Source: Schistosoma mansoni
Lineage: Eukaryota; Platyhelminthes; Trematoda; Strigeidida; Schistosomatidae
DNA length: 64,000 nt
NCBI RefSeq assembly: GCF_000237925.1
Contig: NC_031502.1
Location: 22,008,909-22,072,908, forward strand
Reading direction: 5' to 3'
Below, in pieces: positions 61,501 to 63,608 of this stretch. The translations under genes and the position numbers were made by a program. Every line of letters begins with the position of its first letter. Position 1 is the stretch's first letter. The notes under the pieces were generated by a model that searched no databases, was not told where the DNA came from, and saw nothing but the letters and a program-made list of their open reading frames with translations.

Positions 61501-62525
61501 ATCTGCTGGGATCACCGGGTAAGTAATAGCGAGGTTAGACGCAGGGTATTAGGGAATGATGGTAAATCAGTTGATGAGGTGATGAATCTTCATCGACTGA
61601 GATGGTTGGGCCACGTGTTACGTATGCCTGAACACCGATTACCACGACGCGCAATGCTGACTAGTGTAGGGGATGGTTGGAAGAGAGTTAGGGGCGGCCA
61701 AACCAAAACATGGCATCAGTGCTTGAAGTCACTAACTTCTAGCCTGAGCCATGTTGGCAGATGCAGACTACTTGGTTGGGGTCCGCGTGACTATCGTAAC
61801 CAATGGTTGGAGACCCTAGGTGACATGGCTCAGAATCGATCACAATGGCGTATGTGTATACACTCTTTATCTTCCCTTAAACCTTGAGATTAAAATTGCT
61901 TCATATCTGTCTTTCTTCCTATACTATATCCTTATATACAGCCTTTCTTTCATATATTATTACCACTAAATTAACTACTTCTATGAATCTGGTGTTGATC
62001 TTGTTGTGCTAACGAGGTATGGCAACTTGGACCGATGCATATATGTGCCTGGTCCTACGTTGTAGCTGACTGACTGACTGATATGTTTACTGAATCTTAA
62101 TAAATTCTATTTTTCTATCTCATTCTCCATTGTATATATTCATTTAGGGTACTGATATACCTATGGAAGTACCTATTCCAGAAAATCTTTATACAACTAA
62201 TAAAGAACATGAATCAATACGTGAATGGATATTAACTATATCAATGGATCATAAACTTGATCAAACATTACCAAAAGATGAAAGAGGTGTTTATATAGCT
62301 TCATTAAATTCATCTAATACTGGTTTATTATCATTACCATGTATTATTACAGGTTATCCTATACTTAGAAATGGTATTCTATTTGAACCATCTAAAAAAG
62401 GTGCTATTCAAATAAATTGGAATAAATTTTTATATATAACAAAAATGACTAAATCAATTGAATGTTTAAATGTTAAAGAATTTATTGAACAATGGTGTGG
62501 TATTCCTACATCCAATGAAATATAA
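23280..62525 (+). CDS. IFT172: intraflagellar transport protein IFT172 (13 exons)
   Basis: Exons: 23280-25439, 27392-27625, 31107-31336, 34691-34975, 36909-37155, 39056-39382, 41090-41371, 43222-43569, 48219-48383, 50630-50995, 53624-53836, 58802-59005, 62148-62525. Phases join throughout; the sum is 5,439 nt, about 1,812 residues against about 1,750 in human. Residues 1 to about 600 form WD40 beta-propellers. The rest is a TPR-like alpha-solenoid, ending in the conserved block ITGYPILRN...NWNKFL...QWCG. Family role: peripheral IFT-B subunit that carries cargo along the ciliary axoneme and takes part in turnaround at the tip; needed for motile and sensory cilia. Oddities are two frame lesions in exon 6, a GC-AG intron 7, a low-complexity Asn/Ser insert in exon 10, and introns loaded with retroelements. 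The ATG at 23280 aligns with the family N-terminus. Confidence 0.95.
25836..26114 (+). mobile_element. RTE 3' end (GACT-tail family), with 15-bp TSD
   Basis: The C-terminal GDMAQ...RSQWR coding end and 3' UTR of the family seen whole at 59670-62085, ending GTAGCTGACTGACTGACTG. AGTCTTATCTATGTG is repeated at 25821-25835 and 26115-26129 as the TSD. A 21-bp tandem duplication (GACATGGCTCAGAATCG type) sits at its 5' end. In intron 1. Confidence 0.88.
26199..26320. mobile_element. 122-bp GC-rich insert with 14-bp TSD
   Basis: TATAACTTTTACAT occurs at 26185-26198 and 26321-26334, bracketing a GC-rich block (CCATGCCCAACCCTCCTCC, ACCCGGGCTTGGGATCGG, CCCCCGGAGGAGCTACAG) that stands out from the AT-rich intron. 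No tail is obvious. Possibly a LINE 5'-UTR-type fragment or a tiny retroposon; the family is unknown to me. Confidence 0.65.
26680..26995 (-). mobile_element. RTE fragment (GACT-tail family), decayed
   Basis: Reverse complement of the C-terminal region: AACGATTTTGAGTCATG, GTAGTCTACACTCATGAAC, GGTTTGGTCGTCTCTAGCTT and a GTAACACATATCCGAACC block. Matches 46200-46500 on the same strand. In intron 1. Confidence 0.7.
27392..27625 (+). CDS. IFT172: IFT172 exon 2 (residues 721-798)
   Basis: Begins [20 protein letters not shown] after TATTAG and ends MERIIM at a GTACGC donor, phase 0 at both ends. Contains TPR-like [20 protein letters not shown] and [15 protein letters not shown], aligned with human QEEKAGELQESQGDGLAAIS and following sequence. 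Confidence 0.9.
28485..28850 (+). mobile_element. SINE family B copy with disrupted ribozyme
   Basis: tRNA-like head at about 28620-28690 (GGCTCAGTGATCTAGAGG A-box-like, GGGTTCGAATC B box), then a hammerhead-like segment with helix II GTCC...GGAC, GAAAC and GTC. The first core reads ATGAGGA instead of CTGAGGA, so cleavage is unlikely. Ends ACAAAACCCCTTCTGATA. Intron 2. Confidence 0.8.
28990..29620 (+). mobile_element. PLE endonuclease-end remnant, split by a fold-back SINE
   Basis: Translation around 29045-29097 reads [18 protein letters not shown], the distal GIY-YIG block of PLEs. After the SINE at 29098-29481 the same block resumes with GHKI and ends near [13 protein letters not shown] at about 29605, the usual PLE C-terminus. 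Old and broken. Intron 2. Confidence 0.7.
29098..29481. mobile_element. fold-back SINE A pair with 12-bp TSD, inserted in a PLE
   Basis: A minus-strand A unit (29098 to about 29400) is followed by a plus-strand piece (about 29408-29481) carrying ribozyme and 3' flank. GGCCATAAGATT is duplicated at 29086-29097 and 29482-29493, so the inverted pair behaves as one insertion. The minus ribozyme reads CTGCAGA in the core and is probably dead. Confidence 0.82.
30190..30400 (-). mobile_element. SINE family B copy, ribozyme core mutated
   Basis: Reverse complement gives a GGGTTCGAATC B box, GCGCACTG, then CTAAGGA (G5 to A), GAAACGGCCGTCCAGTGC. Loss of the core G predicts no self-cleavage. Truncated inside the tRNA-like head. 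Intron 2. Confidence 0.78.
30720..31030. mobile_element. old inverted SINE A pair
   Basis: About 30725-30805 resembles the minus strand of family A (GGATAATGTCTAGCAATGG, ATCCTATATAGGAC). About 30905-31030 resembles the plus strand (GGCTCGAGTCGCAG, CTGATAAGTCCGAAATAG, GCGTGTCCTGAATCCC). Well diverged. It ends about 75 bp before exon 3. Confidence 0.6.
31107..31336 (+). CDS. IFT172: IFT172 exon 3 (residues 799-875)
   Basis: Acceptor is the AG closing an A-run (AAAAAAAAG), with a weak, poorly pyrimidine-rich tract. I chose it because [14 protein letters not shown] then aligns without gap to human ALIKGELYERAGDL. The open frame would otherwise start earlier at 31083. Ends EAG split 2+1 at GTAAGT. 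Confidence 0.8.
31613..32305 (+). mobile_element. composite retroposon: shared core with RTE (GACT) tail, TSD
   Basis: About 520 bp of core matching 20835-21380 is joined at about 32130 to the RTE GACT-family 3' UTR (TGTGCCTGGTCCTACGTTGT, GCTGACTGAC). TTAATACATAG at 31602-31612 and TTAATACACAG at 32306-32316 form an 11-bp TSD with one difference. The composite therefore moved as one unit. Intron 3. Confidence 0.82.
32623..33022 (+). mobile_element. SINE A, 1.2 units with 65-bp terminal direct repeats
   Basis: GAGACTGACCAGTTGCAGTC begins both ends; the ~65-bp end segments (32622-32686 and 32959-33022) are near-identical and 337 bp apart. Between them lie a tRNA-like head (A-box-like GATGGAGTAGATAACGCG, B-box-like GGGTTCAAGTT) and a hammerhead. 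CTAGTAAG flanks at 32615-32622 and 33023-33030. Intron 3. Confidence 0.85.
32819..32866 (+). ncRNA. hammerhead ribozyme motif, family A, AAA at cleavage site
   Basis: ATCCAG / CTGGAT form helix I. The CTGACGA core is followed by GTCC...GGAC helix II, then GAAAC, the self-complementary GCGC loop of helix III, and GTC. AAA (32858-32860) lies between the GTC cleavage triplet and helix I, unlike the canonical schistosome ribozyme. All core bases are otherwise intact. Confidence 0.8.
33150..33230 (-). mobile_element. SINE B fragment
   Basis: Short minus-strand piece: AAAACCTGGAAGCACT, GGCCGTTTCGTCATG, CTCCTCAG. It carries only the ribozyme part and has lost the GTC triplet. Confidence 0.65.
33560..33730 (-). 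mobile_element. SINE B copy, 5'-truncated
   Basis: AGTTGAGATCATGAGTCG tail, ribozyme segment and the tRNA-like head to about 33725. The ribozyme core is CTGAGGA with GAAAC and GTC, but the first pair of helix II is mismatched. It abuts family C sequence directly at about 33731. Confidence 0.75.
33735..33985 (-). mobile_element. retroposon family C fragment
   Basis: Matches 40625-40870 over most of its length: GGAATCAG.GTTTTCCAACT, ACCCGGTTAA.GCG.CGGAC, CAATTTCGTAAACAA, GTGGCCATATGAGAGCATTT, CACTCTCGGCC. No frame kept. Intron 3. Confidence 0.7.
34215..34523 (-). mobile_element. RTE (GACT family) 3' piece, minus strand
   Basis: Starts with the reversed tail (CAATCAGTCAGTCACAACG) and runs to AACGATTTTGAGC, as at 35325-35640. 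It is joined to a plus-strand tail by the next insertion. Confidence 0.75.
34534..34646 (+). mobile_element. short RTE (GACT) tail inserted into an inverted RTE, 10-bp TSD
   Basis: Only the last ~113 bp of the element (GAATCCGGTGTTCATCTTGT to GCTGACTGACTGACTGA). CATGTCATAA is repeated at 34524-34533 and 34647-34656. Ends about 35 bp before exon 4 of IFT172. Confidence 0.78.
34691..34975 (+). CDS. IFT172: IFT172 exon 4 (residues 875-970)
   Basis: Starts after TATTTCAG with [20 protein letters not shown], matching human SIKAIEAALGARQWKKAI. Continues with [20 protein letters not shown] and [11 protein letters not shown], ending ELT at a GTAAAT donor with two bases of a split codon. It contains no long methionine-initiated frame and is easily missed by simple ORF calling. 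Confidence 0.9.
35040..35290. mobile_element. old inverted SINE A pair
   Basis: 35040-35155 is minus-strand A (GTGACTAGCAGTGGAATCC, GGGACTCGAACC), then 35155-35290 is plus-strand A (GCGTCCAGGATTTCACTGCT, GCACATATGCCAAT). Diverged; ribozyme cores not intact. Intron 4. Confidence 0.65.
35325..35782 (-). mobile_element. RTE (GACT family), 5'-truncated, short TSD
   Basis: Reversed tail, 3' UTR and C-terminal coding end, whose reverse complement reads [27 protein letters not shown] occurs at 35317-35324 and 35783-35790. Contains a CGTACGTACGTACGTA microsatellite near 35350. Confidence 0.8.
36493..36665 (-). mobile_element. decayed RTE fragment
   Basis: Matches 46510-46660 in order (GATGATCCCAGTATCCTCGA versus GGTGGTCCCAGGATATACGA, then ATAT(C/T)CT.T..TCTT). 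Old. The remainder of intron 4 shows nothing recognisable. Confidence 0.6.
36909..37155 (+). CDS. IFT172: IFT172 exon 5 (residues 970-1052)
   Basis: Starts after CCAATTAG and reads [20 protein letters not shown], then [20 protein letters not shown], close to human [20 protein letters not shown]. Ends QYYLE at GTATGA, phase 0. Confidence 0.92.
37335..37557 (-). mobile_element. RTE (TAAG family) 3' piece, short TSD
   Basis: Begins TTACTTACTTACC (reversed TAAG tail), then ACGCCTGTTACC and GGATTCCAAGTAAGGGCCTG. TCATGAGT is present at 37327-37334 and 37558-37565. Intron 5. Confidence 0.78.
37566..38634. other. intron 5 interior, nothing recognised
   Basis: AT-rich sequence with no match to other repeats in the window. 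Confidence 0.4.
38650..38954 (-). mobile_element. young RTE (TAAG family) 3' piece, 15-bp TSD
   Basis: CAAAATTGAAACACT is perfectly duplicated at 38635-38649 and 38955-38969. The element begins with the reversed tail (TACTTACTTACTTACGCC), continues through the C-terminal coding end, and is truncated at its 5' end. It is the cleanest copy of this family in the window. Confidence 0.88.
39056..39382 (+). CDS. IFT172: IFT172 exon 6 with two offsetting frame lesions
   Basis: Starts [20 protein letters not shown], then [17 protein letters not shown]. After ATG at about 39211-39213 the conserved sequence jumps to [18 protein letters not shown] in another frame. Roughly nine conserved codons (human LNKLGLLEA) are missing, which I estimate as a 28-bp loss. 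At 39345-39364 the 10-mer TACTGAAGCG is tandemly duplicated, which puts EEQFIK back in the original frame. Net change is -18 bp, so phase at both exon ends is intact, but the literal translation stops at 39262-39264. Either an assembly error, a polymorphic null allele, or loss of function in this lineage. Confidence 0.88.
39625..39862. repeat. MITE-like hairpin with ~55-80-bp inverted ends
   Basis: Left end GGTGGTTGAAAGTAATCGAT, AGGAAGCTTTGCTCAACC, TAGGTTTC is matched in reverse complement by the right end (39808-39861). The match weakens inward to about 39706 and 39785. No transposase. TSD not clear. Could be a non-autonomous DNA transposon or a fold-back retroelement end. Intron 6. Confidence 0.6.
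40125..40180. repeat. small imperfect palindrome
   Basis: GATACTGAGGGACTA and its near reverse complement TAGTCCCTCTTCAGTATC are separated by about 15 AT-rich bases. Isolated hairpin in intron 6; role unknown. Confidence 0.5.
40355..40870 (-). mobile_element. retroposon family C, longest copy
   Basis: Reversed tail (TATTTGAACACAAATATTGG, TACAAGGAAGCATCAG), then CATTTGATTTGTGTGAGGGC, CCACAAGGCAGTGGAGCA and the shared block of 33735-33985. Shares most of its length with 48695-49075 in opposite orientation. No retained frame; apparently non-autonomous. Intron 6. Confidence 0.72.
41090..41371 (+). CDS. IFT172: IFT172 exon 7 (GC donor)
   Basis: Starts [20 protein letters not shown] after TTATTAG and continues [20 protein letters not shown] and [20 protein letters not shown]. 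The exon must end after EELK because exon 8 resumes EELREE in phase and a stop follows four codons later. The donor there is AAG|GCGAGT, a GC rather than GT. No usable GT lies between it and the stop that keeps frame. Confidence 0.9.
41372..42805. other. intron 7 interior, nothing recognised
   Basis: No matches to other repeats. Contains the tandem ACGCGAATTGACGCGAATT near 42010-42030, a small local duplication. Confidence 0.4.
42806..43020 (+). mobile_element. SINE B copy with (AAT)n-type tail
   Basis: Truncated in the tRNA-like head (GGGTTCGAATCTCGTGAG), followed by an intact-looking ribozyme and the tail ACAAAACCCCTTCTGATAAT followed by AATAATAATAG. Shows that family B ends in a short trinucleotide repeat. 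Intron 7. Confidence 0.82.
42864..42909 (+). ncRNA. hammerhead ribozyme motif, family B
   Basis: GCACTG, core CTGAGGA, helix II GTCC-CATACTA-GGAC, GAAAC, GACC, GTC with predicted cleavage after 42903, then CAGTAC. Helix I keeps four pairs next to the core; the fifth is mismatched. Core bases are complete. Confidence 0.75.
43222..43569 (+). CDS. IFT172: IFT172 exon 8
   Basis: Acceptor AAACAG, first codons [11 protein letters not shown] lineage-specific S/T/N-rich insert of about 20-25 residues ([18 protein letters not shown]) precedes [20 protein letters not shown], which matches human [20 protein letters not shown]. Ends RLASIE at GTAAGT, phase 0. Confidence 0.9.
43598..44198. mobile_element. 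fold-back SINE A pair with 11-bp TSD
   Basis: A nearly full minus unit (43598 to about 43925) joins a nearly full plus unit (about 43935-44198). AATATTATTGA flanks the whole at 43587-43597 and 44199-44209. Both arms share the AAA insertion at the ribozyme cleavage site. The plus arm core is CTATCGA and probably inactive; the minus arm core is intact. Intron 8. Confidence 0.88.
43765..43812 (-). ncRNA. hammerhead ribozyme motif, family A, AAA at cleavage site
   Basis: Read on the minus strand: ATCCAG, CTGACGA, GTCC...GGAC, GAAAC, GCGC, GTC, AAA (43771-43773), CTGGAT. Same structure as 32819-32866. Confidence 0.78.
44575..44990 (+). mobile_element. SINE B, nearly full unit
   Basis: Starts with the tail motif TACAAAACCCGATTCTAAT, then the family-specific 5' block (CACTAGTGACTAGC, TTCTAGTGAGAAGC), AGACATTAACACTGTTGGAT, the tRNA-like head and a ribozyme segment (CTGATGA, GTCC...GGAC, GAAG, GTC). 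GAAG for GAAA weakens the core. Intron 8. Confidence 0.8.
45122..45273. repeat. ~150-bp palindrome, probably two PLE-type ends
   Basis: TTAATAGGAATAATATATTT...AATCCAACGTTTC (45122-45183) is matched in reverse complement by GAAACTTTGGATTT...ATTATTCCTATTTAA (45210-45273), about 85-90% identical, around a 26-bp loop. The GAAAC(G/T)TTGGATT motif resembles the end of PLE hammerhead motifs. Intron 8. Confidence 0.6.
45978..46872 (-). mobile_element. RTE (GACT family), 895 bp, 15-bp TSD
   Basis: AACACCGAAGTAGCA is perfectly duplicated at 45963-45977 and 46873-46887. Contains the 3' UTR and the C-terminal ~190 codons in broken frames, ending upstream near the GSLISP block. Shares TACGCACG-type microsatellite and 3' UTR details with 52146-52878, pointing to the same subfamily. 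Confidence 0.88.
47520..47880. mobile_element. old inverted SINE A pair
   Basis: Minus arm 47525-47715 (GATGTGGCTAG, CTCGTCCTGTTTAGGAC), plus arm 47730-47880 (GGTACATTCAACTGATGAGT, GCGTCTTAATTTTAACTGC). Strongly diverged. Intron 8. Confidence 0.6.
47935..48165 (+). mobile_element. SINE B, tRNA head to tail
   Basis: GCCGGCTTAGTGGTCTATCG (A-box region), GGTCCTGGGTTCGAATTTC (B box), then ribozyme CTGAGGA, GTCC...GGAC, GAAAC, GTT in place of GTC, and an ACAAAATCCCCTCTGAT tail. GTT is a permitted but usually slower cleavage triplet. Ends about 50 bp before exon 9. Confidence 0.82.
48219..48383 (+). CDS. IFT172: IFT172 exon 9
   Basis: A 55-codon exon after AATTTTAG. Reads [20 protein letters not shown], then [20 protein letters not shown] and [11 protein letters not shown], aligned with human [20 protein letters not shown]. 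It has no methionine and is found only by homology and phase. Ends at AAA|GTAAGT. Confidence 0.9.
48695..49075 (+). mobile_element. retroposon family C, plus strand
   Basis: CGGCGCTTTAACCGGGTTGG, GAGTTGGAAAACCCTCATTC, CACTGCCTTGTGGATCAG and a 3' end of TTGTACCAATATTTATGTGT with TTTAAATAAAATAAAA. The tail style suggests a CR1/Jockey-type LINE partner. Intron 9. Confidence 0.72.
49245..49495 (+). mobile_element. old SINE A copy
   Basis: AGTTCGAGTCCTGGTGCG, GTACATTTAGATAAC, GCGCGTCCTGGATTTTGCTG, GCACATATGTCAATAAGCG. Lacks the AAA insertion at the cleavage site. Ribozyme core lost. Confidence 0.65.
49620..50045. mobile_element. SINE A with short inverted 5' piece
   Basis: A 45-bp minus-strand piece (TTGTTTGTTTGAATCTACCC to CAACTGGT) is joined to a plus unit that begins at TGGATTCCACTGC, one base past the predicted ribozyme cut, and continues for 336 bp through the tRNA-like head (A box TAGCTGAGTGGATAACGCG, B box GGGCTCGAGTC) and a second ribozyme. 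Intron 9. Confidence 0.78.
49964..50011 (+). ncRNA. hammerhead ribozyme motif, family A, AAA at cleavage site
   Basis: ATCCAG, CTGACGA, GTCC...GGAC, GAAAC, GCGC, GTC, AAA (50003-50005), CTGAAT. One helix I mismatch; core intact. Confidence 0.75.
50103..50557 (+). mobile_element. RTE (GACT family) 3' end, 9-bp TSD
   Basis: Retains a readable C-terminal frame ([19 protein letters not shown], then [19 protein letters not shown]) nearly identical to the 59670-62085 copy, plus 3' UTR and GACT tail. ATTGAGTTA at 50094-50102 and 50558-50566. Lies about 70 bp before exon 10. Confidence 0.85.
50630..50995 (+). CDS. IFT172: IFT172 exon 10
   Basis: After [29 protein letters not shown], then [21 protein letters not shown] low-complexity insert of about 30 residues ([19 protein letters not shown]) separates this from [17 protein letters not shown] and [11 protein letters not shown]. 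The insert is absent from human IFT172 and lies in a solenoid loop. Donor GTAAGT, phase 0. Confidence 0.92.
51130..51340 (+). mobile_element. decayed SINE B copy
   Basis: AGACGTTAACACCGTTGGAT, GAGTTCGAGTCCCGAG, then a ribozyme-like segment with several core changes (GGTGAGAGGAGTC, GGGCGAAGCGG). Intron 10. Confidence 0.68.
52146..52878 (-). mobile_element. RTE (GACT family), 733 bp, 11-bp TSD
   Basis: ATATAATAAGT at 52135-52145 and 52879-52889. Very similar to 45978-46872 but 5'-truncated about 160 bp earlier. Contains ACGTACGTACGTACGT-type microsatellite. Intron 10. Confidence 0.87.
53624..53836 (+). CDS. IFT172: IFT172 exon 11
   Basis: After [28 protein letters not shown], then [11 protein letters not shown] and [13 protein letters not shown], matching human [20 protein letters not shown] and LLIAHYYATRSAA. 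Ends QQDVKE at GTAAGT. Confidence 0.92.
53995..54140 (-). mobile_element. decayed SINE B fragment
   Basis: TTAGATCACCATTGAAAACC, GCCGCTTCGTCCTAGTATGG and CGATCTCGCGCGCGAACAC. Ribozyme core lost. Intron 11. Confidence 0.65.
54829..55154 (-). mobile_element. SINE A with hairpin end, 13-bp TSD
   Basis: TATTCATTTTATT at 54816-54828 and 55155-55167. The minus unit carries ribozyme and tRNA-like head. Its far end (TTTACTTAGTATTGTTTG) folds back on the terminal plus-strand piece (CAAACAATACTAAGTAAA) as a ~36-bp stem with a ~37-bp loop. Intron 11. Confidence 0.86.
54862..54909 (-). ncRNA. hammerhead ribozyme motif, family A, AAA at cleavage site
   Basis: Minus strand: ATCCAG, CTGACGA, GTCC...GGAC, GAAAC, GCGT, GTC, AAA (54868-54870), CTGGAT. 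Core intact. Confidence 0.76.
55539..55574. repeat. (TA)n microsatellite
   Basis: About 18 uninterrupted TA units in intron 11. No functional claim. Confidence 0.95.
55763..56244. mobile_element. fold-back SINE B pair with 12-bp TSD
   Basis: A minus unit with tRNA head and 5' block (55763 to about 56105) joins a plus piece starting near the B box (about 56106-56244). AAATAAACTGTA brackets both at 55751-55762 and 56245-56256. Outer ends share the private variant GAAAGCGTGAG and its complement CTCACGCTTTC, so the arms derive from one another. The minus arm ribozyme has TCAAAG where GTC normally precedes helix I. Intron 11. Confidence 0.87.
56145..56190 (+). ncRNA. hammerhead ribozyme motif, family B, intact
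   Basis: GCACTG, CTGAGGA, GTCC-CATAATA-GGAC, GAAAC, GGCC, GTC with cleavage predicted after 56184, CAGTGC. Helix I pairs fully over six bases, helix II over four, helix III A-U and C-G closing GGCC. Confidence 0.8.
56690..57010 (-). mobile_element. decayed RTE (GACT family) fragment
   Basis: TTACGTAACACACGTCCTAA, CCGTCTCAGCCGATAAAAA, CTACCTTATCAATCCATTTA follow the same order as 46440-46560 with many differences. Old. Intron 11. Confidence 0.65.
58250..58667. mobile_element. fold-back SINE B pair containing the assembly gap, 11-bp TSD
   Basis: AATTCATATTA is duplicated at 58239-58249 and 58668-58678. Left 58274-58372 and right 58573-58667 are perfect or near-perfect reverse complements and share private variants (AACCTAGAAGCACTGGGTGG). 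The host sequence is restored by removing the insert, since the flanks rejoin to match the opposite PLE arm. GTC at the cleavage site reads ACC in both arms, so the ribozyme is dead. Confidence 0.85.
58373..58572. other. assembly gap, 200 N
   Basis: Exactly 200 N, probably a placeholder length. It sits at the centre of a near-perfect palindrome, which explains failure to assemble. The missing part should be the tRNA-like head region of one or both SINE B arms. Confidence 0.98.
58802..59005 (+). CDS. IFT172: IFT172 exon 12
   Basis: After [27 protein letters not shown], then [20 protein letters not shown] and [14 protein letters not shown], near-identical in pattern to human. Ends SDFQ at GTGAGT. 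Starts 86 bp after a PLE inverted repeat. Confidence 0.93.
59275..59660 (-). mobile_element. SINE B, full-length and best-preserved copy
   Basis: On the minus strand: 5' block (GGTATTTCCTGGAGTTCTAG, AGTAACTCACTGATGACATT), GACATTAACACCGTTGGATA, A-box region CTCAGTGGTCTATCGGTTAA, B box GAGTTCGAATC, intact ribozyme and TCAATTGACTCATGATCTCA. Serves as reference for the family. Directly precedes the RTE at 59670 in intron 12. Confidence 0.85.
59324..59370 (-). ncRNA. hammerhead ribozyme motif, family B, intact
   Basis: Minus strand: GCGCACTG, CTGAGGA, GTCC-CATAATA-GGAC, GAAAC, GGCC, GTC, CAGTGC. All invariant bases present and helix I six pairs long; predicted cut follows the GTC (complement at 59330-59332). 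Confidence 0.8.
59670..62085 (+). mobile_element. RTE-clade LINE (GACT tail), nearly intact RT
   Basis: 5'-truncated: the endonuclease domain is missing. The frame runs from about 59672 to 61887 with a single TGA at 60625-60627. Motifs: [26 protein letters not shown] (motif A), [16 protein letters not shown] (B), [10 protein letters not shown] (C), [10 protein letters not shown], then [19 protein letters not shown] and the conserved C-terminus. The 3' UTR ends TGTAGCTGACTGACTGACTG. It is the youngest and longest member and a plausible source of the other GACT-tail fragments. Intron 12. Confidence 0.92.
62148..62525 (+). CDS. IFT172: IFT172 exon 13 (C-terminus)
   Basis: After [26 protein letters not shown], then [43 protein letters not shown] and [14 protein letters not shown], stop TAA at 62523-62525. 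Codes the conserved C-terminal domain. Lies about 65 bp after a GACT-tail RTE. Confidence 0.94.
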   Translation, partial: GTDIPMEVPIPENLYTTNKEHESIREWILTISMDHKLDQTLPKDERGVYIASLNSSNTGLLSLPCIITGYPILRNGILFEPSKKGAIQINWNKFLYITKMTKSIECLNVKEFIEQWCGIPTSNEI

Positions 62526-62814
62526 TATTATACATGTATCAGATCTTTTCCCTCTTTTAAATATTACACCCCTTTAACTGTGTTCTTTTTTGGGGGGGGG
62601 AGGGTCAAATTGAAACTTATACCCTTTGTGTACATTTAACTAGATTTTATTCAACGAAAAATTTCGATTTTGTATTTGTTTTTGTTTATATAGGTAAGTT
62701 ATTTTTAAACAGTTGCTTCTTAATGTTTAATTTTCCCTTTCTTTTTATTGTAAAAGACTACATTTCCAAAAACAAACAAAAAATAGATAACAAATACAAA
62801 AAGATTTTTTAGAA

Positions 62815-63215
62815 GGGGGTTCTTGTGGAGATTTTTAAAATAATTTTATAGTTGAAATCATGATTCCATGGAAGCTAGACCACCAGGGAAAAAGTGGAAA
62901 CACTAGACGGCTGTTTCGTCCTATTGTAGGACTCTTCAGCAGTGCTCATCCACGATCCCGTCTCGCGAGATTCGAACCTAGGACCTGTCAGTCTTACGCG
63001 CGAGCGCTTAACCGATAGACCACTGAGCCGGTATCCAACGATGTTAATATCTAACCTCAACCAATCCACGAAATCGCGCGACCATCTTTCATTGTACCGA
63101 GGTAGATACTTGTCTCTACCTGACATGGATTAGCTCCACTGGTCACGACTACACACTAGAACTCCAGGAATTACCTCATGGAGCCAGTCACTAATGAGCA
63201 TATGATCATTATCAG
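62815..63215 (-). mobile_element. SINE B, first unit of a tandem pair
   Basis: Begins AGAAGGGGGTTCTTGTGGAG and repeats its start about 400 bp later, so two units lie head to tail 290 bp after the IFT172 stop. The ribozyme core is CTGAAGA, GTCC...GGAC, GAAAC, GTC (62900-62945 on minus), apparently complete, with a G-U start of helix I. tRNA-like head at 62965-63035. Confidence 0.8.
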
Positions 63216-63608
63216 AAGGGTTTTTCGTGGAGATTTTAGTAATTTCATGTGGTTGAAATCATGACTCAATTGAAGCTAGACCACCATGGAAAACATGGAA
63301 GCACTGGATGACCGTTTCATTCTATTGTGAGACTCCTTAGCAGTGCTCATCCTTGATCAGGCCTTGCTAGGTTCGAACCCAGGAAATATTAGTCTCCCGC
63401 CCGAGCGCTTAATCTCTAGACCACTGAACTGGCATCCACTAATGTTAATGTCTAAATTCAACCAATCCACGAAATTGAGCGACACATTCACCATTGTCTT
63501 CAGTGAGTTACTATCTCACAATAGATCTGGTTGAACTCCACTAGTCACTGCTTCTCACTAGAACTCCAGGAAATACCTCTTGAAGCCAGTCACTAGTGAG
63601 CATATGAT
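63216..63608 (-). mobile_element. SINE B, second unit of a tandem pair
   Basis: TTTTTCGTGGAGATTTTAGT begins the second unit. Its ribozyme reads CTAAGGA with ATC at the cut site and is dead. The unit runs through the tRNA-like head and 5' block to CACTAGTGAGCATATGAT. Confidence 0.78.

Noticed and set aside
62163-62525. Separate 120-residue gene at the 3' end
   Set aside because: It is the last exon of IFT172; the acceptor lies upstream at 62147 and the residues match the conserved IFT172 C-terminus.
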